Below are positions 7,441 through 14,734 of a stretch of DNA of 20,799 nucleotides, piece by piece. A program made the position numbers and the translations under genes. Source of the DNA: UBA1413 sp964552955 (GTDB lineage: Bacteria; Bacteroidota; Bacteroidia; Bacteroidales; Prolixibacteraceae). Position 1 is the stretch's first letter, and each line of letters opens with the position of its first letter. The stretch lies in NCBI GenBank assembly GCA_964552955.1, contig CAZKIU010000057.1, positions 1-20,799 on the forward strand, read 5' to 3'. The notes under the pieces are model-generated. The model was not told the DNA's origin, searched no databases, and worked only from the letters and a program-made list of their open reading frames with translations.

Positions 7441-9048
7441 ATGACAAGATCCGTACGATGGATGTTATCCGTTATTTCAGGGGTTCTGCTGAGCCTTCCC
7501 TGGTTAGGGTTTCCGGGGTGGCTCCTGTTTGCCGCCATGTTGCCCTTGCTGCTCCTTGACGATTTTTTTGTCAGGGAGAAGCATCGCTTTAAGAGTGTGG
7601 CTTTCTGGGGGCATGCCCTGCTGGCCTTTCTTCTCTGGAACGGACTGACTACCTGGTGGATTCTGCATGCCACGGCAGCAGGGGCCTTTGTGGCGGTATT
7701 CCTGAATAGTCTCCTGATGTCGCTGGTGTTCTGGCTGGCTCACCTTTCACGACGCTATGCCAGGGGAGGATCGGGGTATCTGGCCTATCCCCTGTTCTGG
7801 ATTTCCTTTGAATATGCCCATTACCATTGGGATATTGAGTGGCCCTGGCTGACCCTGGGCAACGGTTTTGCCAACAATGTTAAACTCATCCAATGGTACG
7901 AATGGACCGGCGTGCTGGGAGGTACCCTCTGGGTGTGGTTGGTCAGCCTTCTGTTGTTTATCGTCTTAAAAGCCCTTGTCGAAGGGGAGTTCCACCGCAG
8001 GATGAAAGTCAACCTTTTTCTGCTCCTGTTGTTCATTGTTTTGCCTATCGGGGGATCCATGGTGCGGTACCACAACTATCAGGAGCAGGGTGAACCCCGG
8101 AAAATCCTTTTGGTTCAGCCTAATATAGATCCTTATACCGAAGCTCACGATGAGGGGGCTGTGAATGATAAACTGATGAAATTCATCCGGATTGTCAGGT
8201 CGAATATCACCCAGGGCGTGGATTATATTGTAGGGCCTGAAACGGTATTCGAACAGAACTGGGATGAGTCGCGGCTCATGCTCTACCCGGCTTTCAGGGA
8301 GTTGCAGGCGCTGACTGCGCTGGGTGACAGCAGTGGGCTGATCATAGGCGCTTCCACCTTCCGGATTTACGGGGAGCAGGAAAAGGTGCCATTATCGGTC
8401 AGGAGGTCGCCCGACGGACTGGTTTATGATGTATACAATTCGGCTATTTATACCGATGCTATGGGGGGATACCAGGTCTATCACAAGTCGGTGCTGGTGC
8501 CGGGGGTCGAGAAAATGCCTTTCCGGAAAACCCTGGGATTCCTCAATGCCTTCATCATTAACCTGGGTGGAACCACCGGTACGTTGGGGGTGCAGGAGGA
8601 GCCTGCCAATTTTGTCACTCCTGCGGGGGACCAGATTGCGCCAGCCATCTGTTATGAATCGGCGTTCGGGGGGTATATGACGGAGTTCGTGAAAAAAGGG
8701 GCCGGGGCCCTCTTTATCATCACCAATGATGGATGGTGGAGGAATACTCCCGGATACCGGCAGCATTTTTCTTTTGCCCGTTTAAGGGCCATTGAGACCC
8801 GCCGGAGTATAGCCCGGGCAGCCAACACGGGGATCTCGGGATTCATCAGCCAGCGGGGCGACGTGCTTCAGAGCAGCCCATGGTGGACCGAGGAAGCCCT
8901 GACGGGGGAGATCAGATTCAATGACAAGATGACTTTTTACACCCAATACGGCGACGTGATAGCCCGGATGGCCCTGTTCGCCGCGCTGTTGATGGTGCTC
9001 CACCTGGTGGTCAGCTTTTTGACCAGGGACAAAAAAAATCCGCACTAA
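7441..9048 (+). CDS. lnt: apolipoprotein N-acyltransferase
   Basis: This 535-residue inner-membrane enzyme adds the third acyl chain to the N-terminal cysteine of lipoproteins. Several hydrophobic membrane segments occupy residues 1 to about 215, beginning with MLSVISGVLLSLPWLGFPGW. A carbon-nitrogen hydrolase domain follows from about 220 to 505. The nitrilase-type triad is visible: E267 in VGPETVF, K349 in YHKSVLVPG and C404 in ICYESAFGG. The following VEKMPF and TNDGWW motifs match Lnt. A final membrane segment (about 510-528) anchors the C-terminus. The gene is transcribed alone and converges on the PorP gene across a 353-base gap. The substrate class is represented in the window by the lipoprotein gene at 20586. 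Confidence 0.95.
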   Translation: MTRSVRWMLSVISGVLLSLPWLGFPGWLLFAAMLPLLLLDDFFVREKHRFKSVAFWGHALLAFLLWNGLTTWWILHATAAGAFVAVFLNSLLMSLVFWLAHLSRRYARGGSGYLAYPLFWISFEYAHYHWDIEWPWLTLGNGFANNVKLIQWYEWTGVLGGTLWVWLVSLLLFIVLKALVEGEFHRRMKVNLFLLLLFIVLPIGGSMVRYHNYQEQGEPRKILLVQPNIDPYTEAHDEGAVNDKLMKFIRIVRSNITQGVDYIVGPETVFEQNWDESRLMLYPAFRELQALTALGDSSGLIIGASTFRIYGEQEKVPLSVRRSPDGLVYDVYNSAIYTDAMGGYQVYHKSVLVPGVEKMPFRKTLGFLNAFIINLGGTTGTLGVQEEPANFVTPAGDQIAPAICYESAFGGYMTEFVKKGAGALFIITNDGWWRNTPGYRQHFSFARLRAIETRRSIARAANTGISGFISQRGDVLQSSPWWTEEALTGEIRFNDKMTFYTQYGDVIARMALFAALLMVLHLVVSFLTRDKKNPH

Positions 9049-9401
9049 TCCCGATTGTGTAAAACCCCGATGAACAGGATTTGAGTGCCCCGGTGCTCAA
9101 ACGTCCAACGGTCCGAAGACTCATCCCGACTAAGTCGGGACTACCAGGCCTGTTTTTACGCCGGAAAGCTTTCTCGTTTCAATGTTTAGTGTTGAGTTTA
9201 CCAACGATGAGACTAATGCGGAAGTATCTTTGTCTTCAATGAACGTCTATCACTGTTTCAAAAATACTTTTAAAATTCGGGGAAACCAAATTTTTCAGCG
9301 TTTTTAACAACTTCCTGGCGGACTTGAAGGGGGGTTTCTAAAGGGTGGAGCGGCTTTGGGTTCTTGTCCCGTTCCGAACATTCAGGTCGAAGATTCCGGA
9401 A
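9049..9401. other. 353-base intergenic region between lnt and the PorP gene
   Basis: I see no credible gene here. The first third is G/C-richer and holds the perfect hairpin at 9124-9140. The middle third is A/T-rich and contains TATCTTTG at 9225-9232, an exact TAnnTTTG box with no -33 partner. It is followed at 9239 by a 22-codon frame that has no recognisable features. Both flanking genes end here, so any promoter would serve something unannotated or nothing. Confidence 0.6.
9124..9140. repeat. REP-like hairpin TCCCGAC-TAA-GTCGGGA
   Basis: A perfect 7-base inverted repeat with a 3-base loop lies 75 bases downstream of lnt. The half-site GTCGGGA also occurs near the left window edge (about 8-14) and in the GH67 gene. 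It may act as the lnt 3' end or be one copy of a dispersed palindrome family. Copy number cannot be judged from this window. Confidence 0.45.
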
Positions 9402-10292
9402 TCAGAACCTGTTGACCGGCTTTTTTCCCCTGCCATAAATGTCAATACCATAGGAGAGGGAGAGGTCAAGGAAGGCCACGGTTTTGCCCGTAGGACCGTC
9501 CCGGCCGATATGGGTGGCCAGGGCCATTCTGATCTGGCGGTAGAGGTGCCCCTCCGCCATGGCCCCGATCCGCTGACCCGGGGTATACAATAGGCCCACC
9601 CAGGTTTTCTCCTTCAGCATGAGATTAAAGCTCAGGTCCATTTGTGATGACTTTCCGAAGGGAATAGCGTAGAACAGCTGTGGCTTCAGCATGACTCCCT
9701 CACTGATGGGGAAGAGGGCCGCAGTACTGAAGAAGAAAAGCCTGTTCTCCTGAAGGATACGTTCTTCCGGGGTGAGGTTGGCGGCATTGTTTTTGATCAG
9801 CCGGGGAATGGAAAAGCTAAAGAAACCGTTGGGACTGTAAATAAAGGCTCCGATGCCGAAATTGCCGGTGAGCTCTTTTTCTTCTGCTTCTTTTAAGATT
9901 TTGGTGGTGTGGGCCAGGCCAAACGTTCCTCCCATTCTCAGACGAATGTCTTCATCGATCAGGAGCTCGTAGCTGTAATTGGTAAAAAGGGAGAGTTGGG
10001 CCAGGCTGTCGGCACGGTCAGCGATCATGTCAAACCCGGCACCGTTAAACTGGTTAAAGATGGGCGAATGAAAGGAGAGTTGATGGCTATAGTCAGCAGG
10101 TGAGAGGCCTGTTAACTGGCTGCGGTTCATCACGAAGAATCCGAGGTTCTCTCCAATGGCAGTGTAAGCCGGGTTGACGCTCTGGTGGTTGAAGAGGTAT
10201 TGCAGCCAGTTGGGATAGTGTTGACCGGCCGATCCCAGGGTTACCCCCATAAACGCCAGAATCATCCCCATCCGTTGCAGTAGTCCACTCAT
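9402..10292 (-). CDS. PorP/SprF family type IX secretion-like membrane protein
   Basis: This 296-residue protein has an N-terminal signal sequence (MILAFMGVTLGSAGQ) and then the PorP/SprF signature: WLQYLFNHQSVNPAYTA at about 28-44, which corresponds to the usual QYxFNxxxxNPAYAG. Alternating hydrophobic strands (GFFSFSIPRLI, LFFFSTAALFPI, LDLSLSYGIDIYG) fit an outer-membrane beta barrel. PorP and SprF help deliver or anchor surface proteins of the type IX system. No partner genes are nearby, so it is an orphan member whose cargo is unknown. The ATG at 10290-10292 gives the signal peptide its only positive residue (R7). A strong promoter motif lies only 5 bases upstream, so the mRNA may be leaderless or the true start may be the ATG at 10269-10271. 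Confidence 0.85.
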   Translation of the reverse strand: MSGLLQRMGMILAFMGVTLGSAGQHYPNWLQYLFNHQSVNPAYTAIGENLGFFVMNRSQLTGLSPADYSHQLSFHSPIFNQFNGAGFDMIADRADSLAQLSLFTNYSYELLIDEDIRLRMGGTFGLAHTTKILKEAEEKELTGNFGIGAFIYSPNGFFSFSIPRLIKNNAANLTPEERILQENRLFFFSTAALFPISEGVMLKPQLFYAIPFGKSSQMDLSFNLMLKEKTWVGLLYTPGQRIGAMAEGHLYRQIRMALATHIGRDGPTGKTVAFLDLSLSYGIDIYGRGKKPVNRF

Positions 10293-10296
10293 GCCT

Positions 10297-10328
10297 CAAA
10301 AGTAAAAAATAAGATGTGGATCAGCAAA
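10297..10328 (-). promoter_or_regulatory. promoter of the PorP/SprF gene
   Basis: On the minus strand, TTTG (10325-10328) is followed after 20 bases by TACTTTTG (10297-10304). This is a full match to the Bacteroidota TTTG-N19-TAnnTTTG pattern, allowing one extra spacer base. The transcription start would fall at about the annotated ATG (10292), implying a leaderless or very short-leader mRNA. Confidence 0.65.
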
Positions 10329-10409
10329 GCTGCATTCTTCCCCGGGGTCATTTTTACACAAATGAACAAACTCTCTCTTCGAAAGGATACGATCCTATGC
10401 TGAATCCGG

Positions 10410-10443
10410 AAGGTCAGGCCCAGGGGCCAGTGACCCTGACCTT
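10410..10443. terminator. hairpin overlapping the 3' end of the GH67 gene
   Basis: AAGGTCAGG at 10410-10418 pairs with CCTGACCTT at 10435-10443 (9 base pairs, 16-base loop), 2 bases past the GH67 stop. The T tract (10442-10447) is on the plus strand. On the minus strand, which carries the gene, the stem is followed only by TT-CC. It may be a weak bidirectional terminator or protect the GH67 transcript end. Confidence 0.5.
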
Positions 10444-10445
10444 TT

Positions 10446-12677
10446 TTAGTTGTGGTGGGTCAGGTTGAACTTGAGTTGCATCAGCTCATCCAGGTCATGG
10501 ACCGGCCGTTCCAGTTCGGCTGGAATCTCCCGTTGTGAGAAAGTCTGGAAATAGAGCAGGCAGGCATCGCGCCACCAGACGGCTTCCCGGCACTGGATCT
10601 TCAGTTTTTTCTGGATAGCAGCAAATCGTTCCGGATCGGTTTGCCCCTTCAGTTGGTTCCAGATTTTCTGGAAATAGCGGACTTCCTCCACGCCGGCGTA
10701 ATAGTTGTAGCACAACTCATCCCAAAGGTTTTTCCCGGAGGAGAGGGTATAATCCCAGGGTAGGTGGTGGAACCAGAGGAGCAGGTTTTGGGGGCAGGTG
10801 GTGGGGTGGCTGTATAATTCGCGGAGCGGTGAGCCATACTGTTCCACGGCGTTGCTGCCTGATGGGGAGCGGTCGAAACCGATACCGTTGGCTGAAGCGT
10901 TGTGATAATAGCGGGGTAGCCAGTCGAGCCGGGCATTGGGGAGGTCGGTCCAGGGTTCGGGGCCATAGTGGTGGCTCCACCCCATAAGGTGGTGTAATCC
11001 CATGGGGGTCATATATTTGACGGCGGCCTCGCGTGAGCGCATCATGATCTGCAGGGCGGGTTCGGTAAAGGAAGATGACGGCGAGAAGGTCATGGCGAGC
11101 CACTCCCTGCCGATGAGCTCCGGGGAGAGCTGGTGGTTCCAGGCCAGGCGGCCGAAGGCGTACCAGTTGGCCTGGGCAAAATGGTGGCCGCACCAGTTGG
11201 TGTCGCGCCCGATGTTGGCTACCCCGGCAATGGCCGTCAACCGGTGGGGGAAGAGACTCCCATCGGTGGCCCTGGCGACGGTGGAGCCGGCTCCCTTGCT
11301 CCAGGTGTCGCTGTCGAGGCACTCCTTCTGGAGGGGGGCCAGGTAGACCAGATGATCGGAGAAACCCAGGTATTCCTGGGTAATCTGGAATTCCACCATC
11401 AGGGGGGTCTTCTGCATGGCCCCGAACAAGGGGCTGAAGGGTTCCCGCGGCTGGAAGTCGATGGGTCCATTCTTCACCTGCACGATCACATTGTCGGCGA
11501 ACTTTCCGTCGAGGGGCATGAATTCATTATAGGCCTGACGGTGCCGGTCCTCACTGGTAGGATTGTACACAAAAGCCCGCCACATGACTACCCCGTTGTA
11601 GGGTTTCAGCGCCCCGGCCAGCATATTGGCTCCCTCGGCATGGGTGCGCCCGTAGTTCTGGGGCCCGGGCTGCCCCTCAGAATTGGCCTTCACCAGGAAC
11701 CCTCCGAAGTCGGGAATGGCCGTATAGATCTCCTTGACCTTTTCCTTCCACCAGGCCACCACCTCCGATTTCAGGGGGTCTGAGTCGGGAAGTCCTCCCA
11801 GGATCGCCGGTGAGCTGAAGTTGACCGACATATAGACCCTTATGTTGTAAGGCCGCAGTAAGTCGGCGACAGCCGCGAACCGGGCGATATATTCGGGTTT
11901 CAGCACTTCCGGGGAGGCGTTGACATTGTTGAGGACCGTTCCGTTGATCCCCACCGATGCGTTGGCCCGGGCGTAATCACGGTACCGGTCCGCCAGGATC
12001 TCCGGGTTTTCGCTGGTGTTCCACCAGAGGGAATGGCCGGCATACCCCCTTTCCACCGTACCATCGAGATTGTCCCAGTGGTTGAGAAGTCGTCGCTGGT
12101 AGGCCGGTTGCTCCAGAAGGTCCAGGCCCGCGAGTGCATCCCCGGTCTGCATCCTGCGAATCAGGGCGAAGACGCCATACAGCACTCCGGCATCGCTGTT
12201 GCCGGTCACCAGGATCACCGGACGGCCCTGGAGGAGGAGCGTGCGGATCAGGAACCCCTCTTCGCCACACGACGCCGTGGCCCCCACACTTAAGAGAGGG
12301 GCAATATCGGGATGGCCGGCTTTACCGATGACCAGTAATCCTGGGGCCGTCAATGGCTTGACGAGACCGCGGGGTGTCCTGGAGACCACCTTCCCCCTGA
12401 AAGGATGGTCTGTCAGTGCCGGCTCCCTGCCGGTCATTCCGGCCACGGCCCTTCTGATCTCTTCTGCTGCAACGTTTATTTGCGGCGATTCGCCCCTGAC
12501 CCAGAGTTCGGAGAGGCATCTCCTGTAACTTGCAGCCAGCGTGTCGGGAAGCTGGTCATAGCGCAACCATAGCCGGTGCCCATCCTCTCCCTGTACGACT
12601 GCCGGGAGCATGCATAACAGGGTCAGAAATAACAGGAGCCTTCTCTTCGGTGTCAGAAAGGGTGCTTTCAGGTTCAT
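10446..12677 (-). CDS. aguA: alpha-glucuronidase, GH67
   Basis: This 743-residue protein removes 4-O-methyl-glucuronic or glucuronic acid from the non-reducing end of xylo-oligosaccharides. A signal peptide (RRLLLFLTLLCMLPAVVQG, near residues 12-30) predicts export, probably to the periplasm. The GH67 N-terminal domain (to about 115) precedes a TIM barrel and a C-terminal helical domain. Catalytic residues are recognisable: acid E334 in VKANSEGQPGP, and D407 (KNGPIDFQ) with E435 (QITQEYLG) as the base pair. The ATG at 12675-12677 begins right at a normal signal peptide. The longer frame to 12743 overlaps the promoter box. It is divergent from the DUF2264 gene, fitting a shared role on glucuronate-bearing glycans. 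No SusC/SusD pair is in view. Confidence 0.93.
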   Translation of the reverse strand: MNLKAPFLTPKRRLLLFLTLLCMLPAVVQGEDGHRLWLRYDQLPDTLAASYRRCLSELWVRGESPQINVAAEEIRRAVAGMTGREPALTDHPFRGKVVSRTPRGLVKPLTAPGLLVIGKAGHPDIAPLLSVGATASCGEEGFLIRTLLLQGRPVILVTGNSDAGVLYGVFALIRRMQTGDALAGLDLLEQPAYQRRLLNHWDNLDGTVERGYAGHSLWWNTSENPEILADRYRDYARANASVGINGTVLNNVNASPEVLKPEYIARFAAVADLLRPYNIRVYMSVNFSSPAILGGLPDSDPLKSEVVAWWKEKVKEIYTAIPDFGGFLVKANSEGQPGPQNYGRTHAEGANMLAGALKPYNGVVMWRAFVYNPTSEDRHRQAYNEFMPLDGKFADNVIVQVKNGPIDFQPREPFSPLFGAMQKTPLMVEFQITQEYLGFSDHLVYLAPLQKECLDSDTWSKGAGSTVARATDGSLFPHRLTAIAGVANIGRDTNWCGHHFAQANWYAFGRLAWNHQLSPELIGREWLAMTFSPSSSFTEPALQIMMRSREAAVKYMTPMGLHHLMGWSHHYGPEPWTDLPNARLDWLPRYYHNASANGIGFDRSPSGSNAVEQYGSPLRELYSHPTTCPQNLLLWFHHLPWDYTLSSGKNLWDELCYNYYAGVEEVRYFQKIWNQLKGQTDPERFAAIQKKLKIQCREAVWWRDACLLYFQTFSQREIPAELERPVHDLDELMQLKFNLTHHN

Positions 12678-12740
12678 TGGGATGCTGTTTTTCGTTTTAT
12701 CGTATTTACTCAAAGAAAACATAGGCAAAGGGTAAATATA

Positions 12741-12770
12741 CAAATCTAAAAGTAAAATCGTATTTTTAAA
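12741..12770 (-). promoter_or_regulatory. promoter of the GH67 gene
   Basis: On the minus strand, TTTA (12767-12770) is followed after 18 bases by TAGATTTG (12741-12748), a good Bacteroidota promoter. The transcription start would be near 12736, leaving about 59 bases before the chosen ATG. It rules out the upstream TTG at 12743 as start codon. Confidence 0.6.
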
Positions 12771-12820
12771 GGCACTGTGGCTTTCCGGAGTCCCGGGGGC
12801 ATACCAAAATAGTTATTACA

Positions 12821-14149
12821 ATGATTAAGAGCGTCTTTTTGTTTTTTATGGCCTTGTTATTCACAGGTCAGGTGGTGGGGAAGGACCCCTCGGGTCAAAC
12901 CATTGGGTCCCAGGTTAAGAATGAGCCTGCCCAGGTGAAGGAAGTCACGCTTCCCGTGAAAAAGGAGCAGGGCAGGAAGAAAAAGGATCCTATTCCGGTA
13001 AGCGACAGGGCGTGGTGGTGCGGCCTGGCCTATCAGATGGCAGCCCCTGTACTAGAGCCGATGGCCCATGGGGAGCTGACGGCCACCATGGATCCCGAGG
13101 TGGCACCCACCTGGGATAAGCGCAACATCAGGGTGGCCTACATGGAGGCCTTTGCCCGGCTGATGGCCGGTATTACCCCCTGGCTGGCCCTGCCCGACGA
13201 TTCCACCGCTGAAGGGAAGCAACGGGCCCAACTGCGCCAATGGGCCTTGCAGGCCTACCGGAATGCCGTAGATCCAGGGAGTCCTGACCTTCTCCTCTGG
13301 AAAGGGGAAGGCCAGATCCTGGTCGATGCCGCATTCCTGGCTCAGAGCTTTATCAGGGCCCCGCAAACCTTCTGGGACCCCCTCGACCCGCTGACAAAAA
13401 AAAGATATGTCGAGGCCTTCCGCGGACTCCGTTCCATCAAGCCGGCATACAGCAATTGGATTCTTTTCCGGGGCATGATTGAGGCCTTTTTTATCATGGC
13501 AGGAGAGGAGTACGATGCCTATGCCGTTGATGTGACCATCCGTAAAATGAACGAGTGGTATCTGAGCGACGGCTGGTATTCCGATGGTACCGAGTTGGCG
13601 ATGGACTACTACAATGCCTATGTGATTCATCCCATGTATGTGGAGATGCTGGAAGTAGTGCGCGATCATAAGATCCCGTCATCAGTGGGCTTCGACCTGG
13701 CCCTGGCCCGGATGCAACGCTACAACCAGTTCCTGGAACGGCTCATTTCTCCCGAGGGCACCTTCCCGCTCTTCGGCCGGTCGATCACCTACCGAATGGG
13801 GGCTTTTCAGCCGCTGGCCCTCTCGGCCTGGAAATACGGCCTGCCGGAGGGCGTCACCAACGGCCAGCTCCGGGCTGCCCTCACCACCGTCATGCAGCGC
13901 ATGTTTTCCGTTCCCGGGAATTTTAACGACCATGGATTTCTTACGCTGGGCTTTGCCGGCCATCAGCCTGACCTGGCCAACTCCTATACCAATAACGGCA
14001 GCGTATATCTCACCTCAGTGGTTTTACTGCCATTGGGACTGCCTGCCAACCACCCCTTCTGGAACGATCCACCACAGGAGTGGACCTCCCGGAAAGCCTG
14101 GAGCGGTCAGCCATTTCCCATGGATCGGCATGTTTCACTTATCCGGTAG
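12821..14149 (+). CDS. secreted DUF2264 domain protein
   Basis: This 442-residue protein has a clear signal peptide (MIKSVFLFFMALLFTGQVVG, residues 1-20), then a short charged, lysine-rich linker to about residue 60. The DUF2264 domain fills the rest. Typical stretches are WDKRNIRVAYMEAFARLMAGITPWL near 104-124, SNWILFRGMIEAFFIMAG near 214-231, the aromatic DGWYSDGTELAMDYYNAYV near 252-270, and FPLFGRSITYRMGAFQPLAL near 319-338. The domain is expected to form an alpha/alpha barrel like many polysaccharide lyases and hydrolases. I recall that some DUF2264 proteins are classed as GH154 glucuronidases, but cannot confirm that here. The divergent GH67 gene supports a uronic-acid-related role. Catalytic residues cannot be assigned by eye. 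Confidence 0.82.
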   Translation: MIKSVFLFFMALLFTGQVVGKDPSGQTIGSQVKNEPAQVKEVTLPVKKEQGRKKKDPIPVSDRAWWCGLAYQMAAPVLEPMAHGELTATMDPEVAPTWDKRNIRVAYMEAFARLMAGITPWLALPDDSTAEGKQRAQLRQWALQAYRNAVDPGSPDLLLWKGEGQILVDAAFLAQSFIRAPQTFWDPLDPLTKKRYVEAFRGLRSIKPAYSNWILFRGMIEAFFIMAGEEYDAYAVDVTIRKMNEWYLSDGWYSDGTELAMDYYNAYVIHPMYVEMLEVVRDHKIPSSVGFDLALARMQRYNQFLERLISPEGTFPLFGRSITYRMGAFQPLALSAWKYGLPEGVTNGQLRAALTTVMQRMFSVPGNFNDHGFLTLGFAGHQPDLANSYTNNGSVYLTSVVLLPLGLPANHPFWNDPPQEWTSRKAWSGQPFPMDRHVSLIR

Positions 14150-14251
14150 GGCAAGCAAGCGATTCTGCACGGCTGGAAGTACCTCTTCCTCCCCTGAAAT
14201 GAGAGTGTCATCACAGAATTTTTCACGTTGGATGCAACTTAAAACTACCGG

Positions 14252-14283
14252 TTTGTGTTTTATTAAGAAATCCCTTACATTTG
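14252..14283 (+). promoter_or_regulatory. promoter of the cold-shock gene
   Basis: TTTG at 14252-14255 is followed after 20 bases by TACATTTG at 14276-14283. This is one of the cleanest Bacteroidota promoters in the window. Transcription would start near 14288, leaving a leader of only about 18 bases. That makes a long temperature-sensing leader, as in Escherichia coli cspA, unlikely. Confidence 0.65.
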
Positions 14284-14305
14284 GAGCGTCAAAATTTATA
14301 ACATC

Positions 14306-14497
14306 ATGAAAAAAGGAACAGTAAAGTTCTTTAATCACACCAAAGGTTTTGGTTTTATTAAAGACGAAGAGACGGGCGAAGAGTTCTTTGTCCATTCAAC
14401 AGGTCTGGTCGACCGTATCCGCGATAACGACGTGGTTACCTTCGAAGTCGAACAAGGCCGTAAAGGTCCCAATGCCGTAAACGTAAAACTTGCATAA
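14306..14497 (+). CDS. cold-shock domain protein (CspA family)
   Basis: This 63-residue protein is a single cold-shock domain that binds single-stranded RNA and DNA, acting as an RNA chaperone. RNP1 is KGFGFI at residues 13-18 and RNP2 is FFVH at 27-30. The start MKKGTVKFFN and the end GRKGPNAVNVKLA are standard for the family, and the length is typical. It is a single-gene unit: its own promoter lies at 14252-14283 and a strong terminator at 14526-14563. Whether it is cold-induced cannot be told from sequence. Confidence 0.95.
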   Translation: MKKGTVKFFNHTKGFGFIKDEETGEEFFVHSTGLVDRIRDNDVVTFEVEQGRKGPNAVNVKLA

Positions 14498-14525
14498 GTT
14501 AAAATTTACCCATTAGACGTCACCT

Positions 14526-14563
14526 AAGAGGCTGCATCAGATCGCTGATGCAGCCTCTTTTTT
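14526..14563 (+). terminator. intrinsic terminator of the cold-shock gene
   Basis: A perfect 15-base-pair stem (14526-14540 with 14545-14559) around the 4-base loop ATCG runs into a T tract ending at 14563. It lies 29 bases past the csp stop codon. This is the strongest terminator in the window. Confidence 0.92.
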
Positions 14564-14734
14564 GTGCGCCGGGGTTAGAACCTTTCGCACCATGGAACTA
14601 AAGATTCAAAACTGAAAACCAGCGCATGCCTGTTCAGGGGCGTTTCAGGTTTGTATGGAGAGGAATTGTCCCGATTGTGATGGATTTTTCTGGTAAAAGG
14701 TTATTTTTAGCCCCGTTATAATGATGAATTTCTG

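Noticed and set aside
9239..9307. 22-codon small ORF after the orphan -7 box
   Set aside because: No recognisable composition or family, and the length is within chance expectation in A/T-rich DNA.
11133..11783. 216-codon plus-strand frame inside the GH67 gene
   Set aside because: Antisense shadow of a gene with a complete catalytic set; G/C-rich codon structure explains the open frame.
12678..12743. N-terminal extension of GH67 from a TTG start
   Set aside because: The TTG overlaps the -7 box, and the extension would bury the signal peptide.
13052..13669. 205-codon minus-strand frame inside the DUF2264 gene
   Set aside because: Shadow frame, histidine- and glycine-rich with no motif or plausible start.
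14160..14200. Long cold-shock leader upstream of csp
   Set aside because: The clear promoter at 14252-14283 lies downstream, leaving only about 18 bases of leader.
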